Assembly (NCBI GenBank): GCA_001785115.1
Contig: MFSU01000028.1
Location: 1 to 32,282, forward strand
Length of the DNA stretch: 32,282 nucleotides
Direction of reading: 5' to 3'
Origin: Candidatus Muproteobacteria bacterium RBG_16_65_34
GTDB lineage: Bacteria > Pseudomonadota > Gammaproteobacteria > Acidiferrobacterales > Sulfurifustaceae
Shown in pieces: positions 1 to 9,507 of the stretch (the stretch's first letter is position 1; each line of letters starts with the position of its first letter). Position numbers and translations under genes: made by a program. The notes beneath the pieces are model-generated. The model made no database searches. It was given only the letters and a program-made list of their open reading frames with translations, and was not told the DNA's origin.

Positions 1-160
1 CAAACCAGGCGAGCGCCACGACCACGATCGGCGCCGCCACCATGGCCGCGACCGCAAAGCTCGCCACGCGCCACAGCCGCACATCGACGTCGAGCCAAGC
101 GGAGATGCCCGCTTCGCGAGCAGGACCGCTTTCGTCGGACGAAACAGCCGTGGTGTTCAT
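1..160 (-). CDS. Iron(III) ABC transporter permease, N-terminal fragment (cut by window edge)
   Basis: Minus-strand reading from ATG at 158-160: MNTTAVSSDESGPAREAGISAWLDVDVRLWRVASFAVAAMVAAPIVVVALAWF..., a hydrophobic first TM helix, directly downstream of the iron-binding protein gene. Confidence 0.6.
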   Translation of the reverse strand, partial: MNTTAVSSDESGPAREAGISAWLDVDVRLWRVASFAVAAMVAAPIVVVALAWF

Positions 161-221
161 TGGGTTCAGGGTTCAGGGTTCAGGGTTTTAACTTGAAACT
201 TTGAACTTTGAACTTGGAACT
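161..221. repeat. Heptamer tandem array filling the whole fbpA-permease spacer
   Basis: Minus strand reads AGTTCCA AGTTCAA AGTTCAA AGTTTCA AGTTAAA ACCCTGA ACCCTGA ACCCTGA ACCCA: 61 nt in strict 7-nt register from stop codon to ATG. Confidence 0.95.
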
Positions 222-1238
222 CTATTTATACCCCGCCCGATCCATGAGCTTCACCGCCTGCACCTGCAACCGGCCGGCCTCGGAGACGTTGATCGTGTCC
301 TGCTTGAAGCTGCCCCAGGCGGCCACGTTCGGATGCGGCTTGACCTTGCGGTTGGCCGGGTACTCGAGGTTCTCGTCGGCGAAGAGGTTCTGCGCCTTTT
401 CAGACGACAGCCACTCGAGGAACTTGATCGCCGCGGCCTTGTGCTTGGCGTGGGCGGTGATGCCGGCACCCGAGACGTTGACGTGCACTCCGCGGTCCTG
501 CTGGTTCGGCCAGAAGAGCGCGAGCTTGAGATCCGGGCGCTTCTTCATGAGTCGCCCGTAGTAATAGGTGTTCACGATACCGACGTCGCACTGGCCGGCG
601 GCGATCGCCTCCATGACCTTGGTGTCGTCCGGCAGCGGCTCCGTGGCAAGGTTGGCGACCCAGCCCTTCACGATCTCCTCGGTCTTGGCCTCGCCCTGGC
701 GCGCGATCATCATCGCCACCAGCGACTGGTTATAGACCTTTTTCGAGGTGCGCAGGCAGAGCCGGCCCTTCCATTTGGGGCTCGCCAGATCCTCGTAGGT
801 GGACAGTTCCGCGGGCTTCGCCCTGCCGGTGTGATAGACGATCGTGCGTGCGCGCACCGACAGGCCGAACCAGTAGCCGTCCGGGTCGCGCAGGTGCGCC
901 GGGATATTCGCCTCGAGTGTCTTCGACTGCACGTTCGCGAGCACGCCCTCCTTCGCCGCGAGCCAGAGGTTGCCGGCGTCCACGGTGATCAGCAGATCGG
1001 CCGGGGTCGCAGCGCCTTCGGTCTTCAGCTTCTCGAGCAACGGGCCTTCGCTGTCGGTCAGAAACTTGATCTGCGTACCGGTCTCCTGCGTGTAGGCGTC
1101 GAACAACGGCTTGATGAGCTGCTCGTTGCGCGCCGAATACACCACGATCTCTTCCGCGGCGAGACCGAGACCGGGCAGGCCGAACAGCATCGCGGCCACC
1201 CACCGCCGCGCGGATTTCGAAAACTGCGACATAGGCAC
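222..1238 (-). CDS. fbpA: Fe(3+) ABC transporter substrate-binding protein (FbpA/FutA/IdiA family)
   Basis: 338 aa with signal peptide, [47 protein letters not shown], and C-terminal [33 protein letters not shown], typical of the family. Confidence 0.92.
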   Translation of the reverse strand: MPMSQFSKSARRWVAAMLFGLPGLGLAAEEIVVYSARNEQLIKPLFDAYTQETGTQIKFLTDSEGPLLEKLKTEGAATPADLLITVDAGNLWLAAKEGVLANVQSKTLEANIPAHLRDPDGYWFGLSVRARTIVYHTGRAKPAELSTYEDLASPKWKGRLCLRTSKKVYNQSLVAMMIARQGEAKTEEIVKGWVANLATEPLPDDTKVMEAIAAGQCDVGIVNTYYYGRLMKKRPDLKLALFWPNQQDRGVHVNVSGAGITAHAKHKAAAIKFLEWLSSEKAQNLFADENLEYPANRKVKPHPNVAAWGSFKQDTINVSEAGRLQVQAVKLMDRAGYK

Positions 1239-1254
1239 TCCTTGGTTGTTTCGA

Positions 1255-1269
1255 TGAGAACGATTGTTT
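1255..1269. promoter_or_regulatory. Possible weak second Fur site
   Basis: TGAGAACGATTGTTT, 10/14 matches to TGATAATnATTATCA, just upstream of the fbpA start. Confidence 0.3.
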
Positions 1270-1482
1270 GGACGGCGATCAGTACCGGCCTTGCCCCGTG
1301 CCGATCATAACCCGGCCGGGATACCGCGCGCCCCCGATGCACGCGGGCCGGAGGCCGCGCGCGATACCTCTCATTGCTAATGAATCGTGCGTTTTTGCTT
1401 TTGCGGGGGGATCGGGCGCGGACGCACTCCGCGGCGCGCACCCGGTCAGCCATTTCAACGATGACCCGCGTCAAACCACCAA

Positions 1483-1497
1483 TGAGAATCATTATCA
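1483..1497. promoter_or_regulatory. Fur box
   Basis: TGAGAATCATTATCA, one mismatch to the 7-1-7 consensus TGATAATnATTATCA, upstream of the iron transporter operon. Confidence 0.8.
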
Positions 1498-1612
1498 TTC
1501 GCACATAGACCCAGGTCAAGCAGGGCATAAGGCCGGCGCCGCGGCGCGTGCCCGCAGGCCCAGGCGGGAGCGGAAATATTCGGGGGTTCCGGGAAGGCAC
1601 GGCGGATGCGCG

Positions 1613-1865
1613 TTATGCCCGCATCCGGTCGAATTCGGCGATCACCGGCACATGGTCGGACGGCCGAGCTGCCGGCGCGGGGCGGCATCGATGCGGCGCG
1701 TAGCGCCTGGAGCCAGACGAGCTTGTGGGAGAATTTCTCCGCGCCGGCCGCTTCGCGGTTCGGGACATCTACGTTCACCATCCGCACGCCGCCAATACCC
1801 GCAGCCGGCAGCCGTTTCTGGGATTCGTCCGTCCCCGGCAATGAGAGCTCGACCGCCTCCGCCGG
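1613..1865 (-). pseudogene. Degraded exonuclease III (xthA-like) remnant
   Basis: Minus strand reads ...SLPGTDESQKRLPAAGIGGVRMVNVDVPNREAAGAEKFSHKLVWLQAL and, in another frame after a large internal deletion, ARPSDHVPVIAEFDRMRA-stop. Both match the intact xthA at 2776-3543 ([49 protein letters not shown] ... [15 protein letters not shown]). Confidence 0.85.
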
Positions 1866-1948
1866 GCCAGGTTGGCACAAGACAATAATCTGTAATTGGC
1901 ATGCCGATTGCGCCAAATTTAGCCACTCCTACCTTTTAAAGGTGTGTC

Positions 1949-2779
1949 ATGCCTCACAAAGACCTGCTCAAAGGGGCCGCCGCTGTCCTGGCGTTGATGG
2001 TTGCAACCAGCGCATCGGCCGACCTGGTCCTCAGCACTCAACCGCGCGGCCCGCATTCGGAGGTCGACAAGCCCTTCGAGGAACTCGCGGCCTACCTGAG
2101 CCAAGCCACCGGCACCACGGTCACCTACAAGTACATCGACACCTGGCTCGCCTACGCGATCGAGATGCAGAAGGGGCGGTTCGATATCGTGTTCGACGGT
2201 CCGGCGTTCGTCTCCTGGCGCATGCTGCACCGCGACCACGAGGTGCTGGTCAAGGTGGCCGGTGCGCCCGGACGCCACGTGGTGGCCGTGAGAAAGGAGA
2301 ACGCCAAGTTCAAGACGATCCACGACCTCGCCGGTCACAGGATCTGCGGCCGCCCCACGCCGAATCTTTCGAGCCTCGTCATGCTCAATGAATTTCCCAA
2401 CCCGAGCCGCCAGCCGCTGATCGTTCCGGCCGAGTCCTACGACGATGCCTTCGAGAAGATGATGGAAAACCGGTGCGCGGGCGCGGTGGTGAGCGAGTCC
2501 AAGTTTAAGAAGCTGAATGAAAAGGACGTGGCCAGGGCCGTGATCGTTACCGAGCCGCTGCCCAAGCAGGCGATCTCGGCCGGACCGAACGTGACGCCGG
2601 AGCAAAAGCGCAAGATCCACGAGGCGCTCGCCGCACCCGACGCCGAAAAGTACCTCGGCACATTCCTCAAGAAGTACGCCGACGGCAAACCGTTCGAGGC
2701 CGCGGACCCCGCCGCCTACCGCGACCACCATATCCTGCTCAAGAACGAGTGGGGCTTCGGCGAAAAAGCGAGCCGCTAA
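1949..2779 (+). CDS. PhnD-like phosphate/phosphonate-type periplasmic substrate-binding protein
   Basis: 276 aa with signal peptide; [65 protein letters not shown] is typical of the PhnD/TctC-like fold. Confidence 0.8.
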   Translation: MPHKDLLKGAAAVLALMVATSASADLVLSTQPRGPHSEVDKPFEELAAYLSQATGTTVTYKYIDTWLAYAIEMQKGRFDIVFDGPAFVSWRMLHRDHEVLVKVAGAPGRHVVAVRKENAKFKTIHDLAGHRICGRPTPNLSSLVMLNEFPNPSRQPLIVPAESYDDAFEKMMENRCAGAVVSESKFKKLNEKDVARAVIVTEPLPKQAISAGPNVTPEQKRKIHEALAAPDAEKYLGTFLKKYADGKPFEAADPAAYRDHHILLKNEWGFGEKASR

Positions 2780-3543
2780 GGCGCGAATTCCGCCACCACC
2801 GGCGCATGGTCGGACGGCCGCTCGGCACGGCGCGGCTCGACGTCGATCGTGCAGGCCGTGCACCGCTCGGCGAGCGCGGCGCCGCATAGAATATGGTCGA
2901 TGCGCAGGCCGTGGTTTTGGCGAAACGCCTGCATGCGGTAATCCCACCAGGTAAAGCTTTGCTCCGGCTGCCCGAACAGACGAAACACATCGATCAGCCC
3001 AAGCTCCAGCAGCACGCGAAACGCCTCGCGCTCCCTGTCGCTGACAAGCACCTGCCCCGCCCAGAGTTTTGAATCGTGCACGTCGCGCTCCTCGGGAGCG
3101 ATGTTGAAGTCGCCGACGAGCACAACCCTCGGGTGGCTCCCGAGCTCGTCTCGGAGGTGGCGCGTGAGCGCCTTCAGCCAGCCGAGCTTGTAGGCGTACT
3201 TGTCGCAGCCCACGGCCTCGCCGTTCGGGACATACACGTTGACCACGCGCACGCCGCCGATGTCCGCCGCGATCAGGCGCCTCTGCTCGCCGTCCGCGCC
3301 CGTAAGGACGGTGACGACCGCCTGCGCCGGCGCGCGTGAGAGCGTCGCCACGCCGTTATAGGTTTTCTGTCCCGCAAAGACCGCGTGGTAACCGGCCTCG
3401 CGGAATTCCCCGGCGGGAAACCCATCGTCCGGAACCTTGGTCTCTTGCAGGCAGAGGATGTCAGGCTTGTGTCGCTCGAGCCACGCGAGCGCCTGCGGCA
3501 AGCGCACGCGAATGGAATTGACATTCCAGGTGGCGATTTTCAT
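2776..3543 (-). CDS. xthA: Exodeoxyribonuclease III
   Basis: [43 protein letters not shown]...[14 protein letters not shown]...[13 protein letters not shown]. Start taken at 3541-3543; the longer track ORF is an upstream in-frame extension. Confidence 0.96.
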   Translation of the reverse strand: MKIATWNVNSIRVRLPQALAWLERHKPDILCLQETKVPDDGFPAGEFREAGYHAVFAGQKTYNGVATLSRAPAQAVVTVLTGADGEQRRLIAADIGGVRVVNVYVPNGEAVGCDKYAYKLGWLKALTRHLRDELGSHPRVVLVGDFNIAPEERDVHDSKLWAGQVLVSDREREAFRVLLELGLIDVFRLFGQPEQSFTWWDYRMQAFRQNHGLRIDHILCGAALAERCTACTIDVEPRRAERPSDHAPVVAEFAP

Positions 3544-3596
3544 GGGGGGGCGCGGCCTCGTCTCGTCCGCCGCCGGCCGCGCGCTGGCGCGGAAAC

Positions 3597-4100
3597 TTAG
3601 GGCTTGGCTTCCTTGTCCTTTTCCGCGGCCTCGGGATTGGGGTAGCCCGCCTGATCGAGCTCGCCGTCGAGCAGCGACTCCATGAAGCCGCGCATCACCT
3701 TCGTCCCGATCAGGATCGTCGGCACGGAGTACCCGCCCGATTTTTGCTTGAGCTCGTCCTGGCTCGTTACGTCCGACTCGACACTCTTTTCGGTGAACGG
3801 GAGCTTGCGCTTCTGAAAGTACATGCGCGCGAGGTCGCAGCCCGAGCACTTGGGAATGGTGTAGAGCACGATGGGGTTCTTCGCGGCGATCTCCTCGAGA
3901 TTGCCCTTGGGCGCGGGCTTCTCGCTCCCGCGGATCGCCTTCTCCTCCACGCGGTATCCCGGCTCGGAGGGCAGGGGCGGCTGGTCGTGATACGACACGT
4001 TGCCGTCCTTGTCCACCCACTTGTAGAGCTTCCCCCCGTGCGCAGCCGGCACGGCGAGCGCCCACAGCGCCGCAACCAGAAATACCGTTTTGCCGCTCAT
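3597..4100 (-). CDS. DUF4124 domain plus glutaredoxin-like domain protein
   Basis: N-terminal [20 protein letters not shown] (DUF4124) and C-terminal [31 protein letters not shown]...YSVPTILIG (glutaredoxin-like CxxC). Confidence 0.85.
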   Translation of the reverse strand: MSGKTVFLVAALWALAVPAAHGGKLYKWVDKDGNVSYHDQPPLPSEPGYRVEEKAIRGSEKPAPKGNLEEIAAKNPIVLYTIPKCSGCDLARMYFQKRKLPFTEKSVESDVTSQDELKQKSGGYSVPTILIGTKVMRGFMESLLDGELDQAGYPNPEAAEKDKEAKP

Positions 4101-4103
4101 GTC

Positions 4104-4694
4104 TCAGACCCTCAGGTACATCCCGCCGAGCTTCCTGCGGGTGCGCTCGCGTAACCACACGATCCCCGCCCAGAACCCTGCTCCCAGCATAGCAAAGGAA
4201 AACACGAGCCAGCCCCAACTGAAACCCGATGCGCCCTCCTCCTGCACTTCCGGCGCCGGGCCGGCGGGCGGGTTCGCCTCCGTCGCCGCGGGCTTTTCGT
4301 TCGGCTTTTTGGCGAGCTCGCCGGCGCGCGCGGTCGCCTGCGCCGCCGCGGCCTCCGCCTTCTTGAGTTGCGCCTGCGTCTCGGCGAGCTGGGCTTTGGC
4401 CTTGTTCAATTCATCCTGAAGCCGCGCAACTTGGATGCGCGCCGGCACTTCCGCGGAGATGAATCGCGTCTCGACCCAACCTTCGACGCCGGCCTTGTCG
4501 CGCACGCGCGCCCACGCCCCGACGCGCTCGAGCACCTCGAGCGGCGCGGCCGGATCGAGCGGCTTCACGACGGTGCCGCCCTCACCTTGGGCGCTTTTGA
4601 GCGCCACATTCGGCTGCTCGGCGACATAGCCGGTTTCCGCGTAGGCCGCCGGCACGAACCCAACGAGCGACAGCAACAGCACGATTTTCTTCAT
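4104..4694 (-). CDS. Bacterial SH3-domain membrane protein with coiled coil and C-terminal TM (TIGR04211-like)
   Basis: [78 protein letters not shown], a coiled coil, then [37 protein letters not shown]. Confidence 0.8.
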   Translation of the reverse strand: MKKIVLLLSLVGFVPAAYAETGYVAEQPNVALKSAQGEGGTVVKPLDPAAPLEVLERVGAWARVRDKAGVEGWVETRFISAEVPARIQVARLQDELNKAKAQLAETQAQLKKAEAAAAQATARAGELAKKPNEKPAATEANPPAGPAPEVQEEGASGFSWGWLVFSFAMLGAGFWAGIVWLRERTRRKLGGMYLRV

Positions 4695-4707
4695 TGTCGT
4701 GTTTCCC

Positions 4708-6759
4708 TCAGGCGCTGAGCCCGGAATGACGCAGCAAGGCGTCGATCGTCGGCCTGCGGCCGCGGAACGCGACGAACAGCTCCATCGGCTCGCGCACGCC
4801 CCCCTGCTCCAGAATATGTCCCAGAAATTCGAGCCCGGTCGCGCGATCGAAGATGCCGTTCTCCTCGAACTTCGAGAACGCGTCCGCCGACAGCACCTCG
4901 GCCCACTTGTAGCTATAGTAACCGGCGGCATAGCCGCCGGCGAAGACATGCGTGAAGCTGTGCTGGAAGCGATTATACGCAGGCGGAAACACCACCGCGA
5001 CCTCGCGCCGCACTTGATCGAGCACCTCCTGCACGGACTTTTCCGAGTCCGGGTCGTAGTCCGCGTGCAGGCGCATGTCGAAGAGCGAGAATTCGAGCTG
5101 GCGGACGAACTGCATGCCCGATTGGAAGTTCTTGGCGGCGTACATCTTCCGGTACAGGTCATCCGGGATCGGCGCGCCGTTCTGGTAATGTCCGGAGACC
5201 AGGTTCAGCGCCGCGCGCTCCCAGCACCAGTTCTCCATGAACTGCGAGGGTAACTCGACGGCGTCCCAGGCCACGCCACTGATGCCGGCGACGCCGGTGA
5301 AATCCACGCGCGTGAGCAGGTGGTGCAGTCCGTGGCCGAACTCGTGAAACAGCGTGATCGCCTCATCGTGCGTAAAGAGCGCGGGCCTGCCGTTAACCGG
5401 CGGCGAGAAGTTGCAGGTGAGGTAGGCGACCGGCACCTGCACGCCTTGTTGCGTGCGCTTGCGCGCGATGCAGTCGTCCATCCACGCTCCGTCGCGCTTG
5501 TTGGCGCGCGCGTAGAGGTCCAGGTAGAAGCGCCCGCGCACCTCGCCGGCGTTGTCGCGGATCTCGTAGAACCGCACGTCGGGATGCCAGGTCTCGACGC
5601 CCTTCACCTCGGCGATTGTCAGGCCGTAAAGCCGCTCCACCACCGCGAACATGCCGGGCACGACCCTGGTCTCGGGAAGATACGGCCGCACGTCCTCTTG
5701 CGAAAAGCGGTACTTTGCCTGCTGGAGTTTTTCCGAGTAGTACGCAAGATCCCAGGCCTCCAGTCGCTCGACGCCGTGGGTCTCGCGCGCGAAACGTTCG
5801 AGCTCCTCGTAGTCCTTCCGGCCCGCGGGCCGGGCGCGCGCGGCGAGGTCGTTCAGGAAGTCCGTCACCTCCGACACGGTCTTGGCCATGCGCGTCTGCA
5901 ACGCGTACTCGGCATAGTTTGCGAACCCGAGCAGACCCGCGGCCTCCCGGCGCAGCCTGAGAATCCGCGCCATCAACTCGCTGTTGTCCCATTTGCCCGC
6001 ATTCGGTCCTTGGTCACTCGCGCGCGTGACATAGGCCTGGTACATGCTCTGGCGCAGGTCGCGGCGGTCGGCATAGGTCATGAAGGCGATAAACGACGGG
6101 CCTTCCAGCGTGAAGCGCCAGCCGCCGAGGTTTTTTTCCTGCGCCGCCTGGCGCGCCATGGCGCGCGCGGTCTCGGGCAGGCCCGCGAGGTCGTTCTCAT
6201 CCGAGAGACGCAGGTCCCAGGCCTGGGTCGCGTCGAGCACGTTCTCCGAGAACTTGCTCGTGAGCGTCACAAGCTCCTTCTGGAGCTCCTTGAAGCGTGC
6301 CTTTTTATCCGGCGGCAGCTCGGCGCCGGCGAGGCGGAAATCGCGCAGGGTGTTCGCGATGATCTTCTTCTGCGCCGGTGTGAGGCCGGCAAACCCGGGG
6401 CTTTCGGCGATGCGCTTGTATCCTGCAACCAGGCGCTCGTCCTGGGCGAGCTCCGTGTGGTACTCAGAGAGCCTGGGGAGGTTCTCGTTGTACGCCTGGC
6501 GCAGGGCGTCGTTATTCATGACGGCGTTCAGGTGCGACACCGGCGACCACAGGCGCGATAAGCGCTCGTTCATGTCCTCGAGCGGCTGGGCGAAGCTATC
6601 CCAGGCGTATGCGGCCTGCGTGAGCAGCGATTCTTTGAGCGCGCGGTTCTCCGCCAGGACCTGATCGAGCGCCGGGGTGACATGCTCCGGGCGGATGGCG
6701 CCAAAGCGCGGCAGGCCGGCAAAATCGAGCAGGGGATTCTGTGTTTGAGTTTCGGTCAT
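4708..6759 (-). CDS. prlC: Oligopeptidase A (M3 family metallopeptidase)
   Basis: 683 aa; zinc motif HEFGHGLHH and family signature FTGVAGISGVAWDAVELPSQFMENWCWE. Confidence 0.95.
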   Translation of the reverse strand: MTETQTQNPLLDFAGLPRFGAIRPEHVTPALDQVLAENRALKESLLTQAAYAWDSFAQPLEDMNERLSRLWSPVSHLNAVMNNDALRQAYNENLPRLSEYHTELAQDERLVAGYKRIAESPGFAGLTPAQKKIIANTLRDFRLAGAELPPDKKARFKELQKELVTLTSKFSENVLDATQAWDLRLSDENDLAGLPETARAMARQAAQEKNLGGWRFTLEGPSFIAFMTYADRRDLRQSMYQAYVTRASDQGPNAGKWDNSELMARILRLRREAAGLLGFANYAEYALQTRMAKTVSEVTDFLNDLAARARPAGRKDYEELERFARETHGVERLEAWDLAYYSEKLQQAKYRFSQEDVRPYLPETRVVPGMFAVVERLYGLTIAEVKGVETWHPDVRFYEIRDNAGEVRGRFYLDLYARANKRDGAWMDDCIARKRTQQGVQVPVAYLTCNFSPPVNGRPALFTHDEAITLFHEFGHGLHHLLTRVDFTGVAGISGVAWDAVELPSQFMENWCWERAALNLVSGHYQNGAPIPDDLYRKMYAAKNFQSGMQFVRQLEFSLFDMRLHADYDPDSEKSVQEVLDQVRREVAVVFPPAYNRFQHSFTHVFAGGYAAGYYSYKWAEVLSADAFSKFEENGIFDRATGLEFLGHILEQGGVREPMELFVAFRGRRPTIDALLRHSGLSA

Positions 6760-6828
6760 GCAAAACCTGTGATGTCGTGTTACAAAGTCGGGGCCGAACC
6801 GGATTATATAGGAGCTCTACCGCAGCCC

Positions 6829-7824
6829 ATGCACCGCGCCCACCCCTATGACGCCCTCACGCCCGAGGCGATCCTCGATGCGGTCGAAACCTGCGGCGTG
6901 CGCTGCACCGGCCGGTTCATGGCGCTCAACAGCTACGAAAACCGCGTGTATCGCGTAGAGACCGAGGAACACGGCCTGCTGGTCGCCAAGTTCTACCGCC
7001 CGGGCCGCTGGAGCGAACCCGAGATCCTCGAAGAGCACGCCTTCACGCAGTTGCTGGCGGAGCAGGAGATCCCCGCCGTGGTTCCGCGCATCTGCGTTGA
7101 CAGTACCCTCAGGCATCACGCGGGATTCTTCTTCGCCGTGTTCCCGTGGCAGCCCGGCCGCGCACCGGAATTGAACACCGCGGAAGACCGCAAGCTCCTC
7201 GGCCGCTTCCTCGGCCGGCTGCACCGTGCCGGCGCCGCCGAACCCTTCCGCCACCGCCCGCGGCTGAACGTCGCGGACTTCGGCCATCGGTCGGTGCAGT
7301 TCCTGCTCGCGAGTCACTTCATCCCGGATGAGCTGCGCGCGTCCTTCCGCGCGATCGCAGAGATAGTTCTCGGGTCGGTCGAGACCGCATTCAAGGCCGC
7401 GGAGGACATCGCCTGGATCCGGCTTCACGGCGACTGCCATCTCGGAAATATTCTCTGGAGCGCGCAGGGCCCTTACTTTGTCGACTTCGACGACTGCCTC
7501 ACGGGCCCGGCGGCGCAGGATCTGTGGATGCTGCTCTCGGGCGACCGCGAGGACATGGAGCGCCAGCTCGCCGACACCCTCGCCGGCTACACCGAATTCA
7601 TGGACTTCGATCCGGCGGAGCTCGCCCTCATCGAGCCGCTGCGGGCGCTGCGGCTGCTGCGTTACAACGCCTGGATCGGACAGCGCTGGGACGACCCGGC
7701 GTTCCCGCGCGCCTTTCCCTGGTTCGACGGCCGCCGCTTCTGGGAGGAGCAGATCCTCACGCTGCGACAACAAGCCGCCGTGCTCGACGAACCGCCGCTT
7801 GCCTGGCGGCCTCAGTATGAATAA
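6829..7824 (+). CDS. srkA: SrkA/RdoA-family stress response Ser/Thr kinase
   Basis: RFMALNSYENRVYRVETEEHGLLVAKFYRPGRWSEPEILEEHAF...RLHGDCHLGNILW...FVDFDDCLTGPAAQDLWML. Confidence 0.92.
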   Translation: MHRAHPYDALTPEAILDAVETCGVRCTGRFMALNSYENRVYRVETEEHGLLVAKFYRPGRWSEPEILEEHAFTQLLAEQEIPAVVPRICVDSTLRHHAGFFFAVFPWQPGRAPELNTAEDRKLLGRFLGRLHRAGAAEPFRHRPRLNVADFGHRSVQFLLASHFIPDELRASFRAIAEIVLGSVETAFKAAEDIAWIRLHGDCHLGNILWSAQGPYFVDFDDCLTGPAAQDLWMLLSGDREDMERQLADTLAGYTEFMDFDPAELALIEPLRALRLLRYNAWIGQRWDDPAFPRAFPWFDGRRFWEEQILTLRQQAAVLDEPPLAWRPQYE

Positions 7825-7833
7825 CAACAAAAA

Positions 7834-7948
7834 GAATGGACAGGATTTACAGGATTAAGCAGGATTAACAAGATTAAAAAATCGAAAACAGTTTTTGGAG
7901 TAATCCTGTAAATCCTGAGAAATCCTGTTAATCCTGTCTATTCTTGAG
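7834..7948. repeat. Palindromic 9-bp-period element (ACAGGATTA type), copy 1
   Basis: agaatggacaggatttacaggattaagcaggattaacaagatta ... taatcctgtaaatcctgagaaatcctgttaatcctgtctattctt; inverted arms, shares arms with 27764-27893. Confidence 0.92.
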
Positions 7949-7957
7949 AATGTCATC

Positions 7958-8485
7958 ATGGCCATTCGATCTTACAAAGACATACTGCCGAAGATCGCCG
8001 CGAGCGCCTACGTCGACGTGCAGGCCGCCGTGATCGGCGATGTCGAGATCGGCGCGGACTCCTCGGTCTGGCCCATGTGCTCGGTGCGCGGGGACGTGAA
8101 CATCGTCCGCATCGGCAGCCGCACCAACGTCCAGGACGGCACCGTGATCCACGTCACCCACCCGCACGAAAGCACCACCGGCGGCCATCCGGTCCTCATC
8201 GGCGACGACGTCACCATCGGCCATCAATGCATCATCCACGGCTGCACCATCAAGTCGCGCTGCCTGATCGGCATGGGCTCGGCTCTTTTGGACGGCGCGG
8301 TTTTGCGTGAAGGTGTTTTCCTCGGCGCCGGCAGCCTCGTCACCGAGGGCAAGGATCTCGAAGGCGGCTACCTCTGGCTCGGCCGCCCGGCGAAAAAGGT
8401 GCGCCCGCTCACCGAACAGGAAAAGGCCTGGTTCGAATACTCGGCCCGGCATTACGTAAAGTTGAAGGACGATTACCTGAAATAG
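7958..8485 (+). CDS. Gamma-class carbonic anhydrase-like hexapeptide-repeat protein (YrdA-like)
   Basis: Left-handed beta-helix repeats: VIGDVEIGADSSVWPMCSVRGDVNIVRIGSRTNVQDGTVIHVTHPHE...IGDDVTIGHQCIIHGCTI. Confidence 0.93.
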   Translation: MAIRSYKDILPKIAASAYVDVQAAVIGDVEIGADSSVWPMCSVRGDVNIVRIGSRTNVQDGTVIHVTHPHESTTGGHPVLIGDDVTIGHQCIIHGCTIKSRCLIGMGSALLDGAVLREGVFLGAGSLVTEGKDLEGGYLWLGRPAKKVRPLTEQEKAWFEYSARHYVKLKDDYLK

Positions 8486-8665
8486 CCCGAAATCGCGGAA
8501 CTCAAAAGAGAGTCGGCTTGACCCGGGGACCCAGGTGACCCAGCGCGTCATTTGCGCGTTCGGCTTGATGTCGAAATCGGCTTAACTTGTAGATTTTTCC
8601 GTTTGCAGGAGTAAACTTGAAATATTCGGGGATGTCCCCGTGTCACCGCAGCGAGTTTGTCGGCC

Positions 8666-8857
8666 ATGGATAAAAAACTCCTTATCAACGAAATCGAAAA
8701 GATTCCGGAACCGTTCATTGAGGAAATTTACGATTTTGTAAGTTACCTGAAGGCCCGGATCATCAGGGAAAAGTCGGAAACGGCGATCGCCAGCGAGTCG
8801 TCCCTGGGGAAGGATTGGCTCGATGCCAGGGAAGACAGTGCATGGCAAAATTTGTAA
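8666..8857 (+). CDS. DUF2281-like antitoxin
   Basis: MDKKLLINEIEKIPEPFIEEIYDFVSYLKARIIREKSE...; overlaps the downstream toxin by 16 nt. Confidence 0.7.
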   Translation: MDKKLLINEIEKIPEPFIEEIYDFVSYLKARIIREKSETAIASESSLGKDWLDAREDSAWQNL

Positions 8858-9177
8858 GGGGCGATGTTGTCGTTGTTCCTTTTCCGTTTTCCGACCTGAG
8901 TCAGTCCAAGCGACGCCCGGCGCTGGTGGTGGTCGAGTTGGCCGGCGATGACCTTATCCTGTGCCAGATCACCAGCCAACCCATCAAGGATTCCTACGCC
9001 CTCGCCCTCGACGACGCCGACTTTTCCGAGGGCGGCCTCAAGCAACCGAGCAACATTCGCCCCAACCGCCTGTTCACCGCTGACAGCCATATCGTTCTGT
9101 ACCGTACCGGGAAGCTCGGGGCGGATAAGTTCAATCAGGTGGTCGAAAAAATCATCGGGATTGTCCGCGGGAAATAG
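8842..9177 (+). CDS. PemK/MazF-family toxin
   Basis: MAKFVRGDVVVVPFPFSDLSQSKRRPALVV...DLILCQITSQ...PSNIRPNRLFTADSHIVLYRTGKL. Confidence 0.9.
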   Translation: MAKFVRGDVVVVPFPFSDLSQSKRRPALVVVELAGDDLILCQITSQPIKDSYALALDDADFSEGGLKQPSNIRPNRLFTADSHIVLYRTGKLGADKFNQVVEKIIGIVRGK

Positions 9178-9500
9178 CGTCTATCGGGCGCTGCAAGACC
9201 CTCGCCGAAGCCCGGGCGCAAGGCCGAGGCCATCTGGGCATCGAGGTCTGACTCGCAAGCCTGACCCTCGTTTTCAGCGATGAGTTTCTAGGTCGCTGCG
9301 GCAACCGCCACGGCAGCACCACGCTCATCGCGGCGTGTGAACCTCGATAAGTGTTTGGTGCAGACACGTTGGTCTGACACCCCAAGATGAGAAACGAAGT
9401 CAGGTCACGAACCGCTTCGGCTGGCGCGCGTGCGACGCGGATGACGGAGTGCCTTCGTCAGGGGTTTTTGTTGCCCTTGACGAGCGGGGGCCTCATAAGT

Positions 9501-9507
9501 GTTATGC
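9501..9507. other. Integron-type core site (GCATAAC on minus strand) adjoining a stop codon
   Basis: Minus-strand ...GGACTAG GCATAAC...; same word as one end of the attC-like site at 10165-10231. Confidence 0.45.

Noticed and set aside
1370-1390. Third Fur box (TCATTGCTAATGA)
   Set aside because: Short palindrome but poor fit to the Fur consensus compared with 1483-1497.
9336-9507. Second attC site between the toxin gene and 9508
   Set aside because: A GCATAAC core and a partial ACACTTAT(C)GAGG direct repeat exist, but I found no matching inverted arm, so only the core site is reported.
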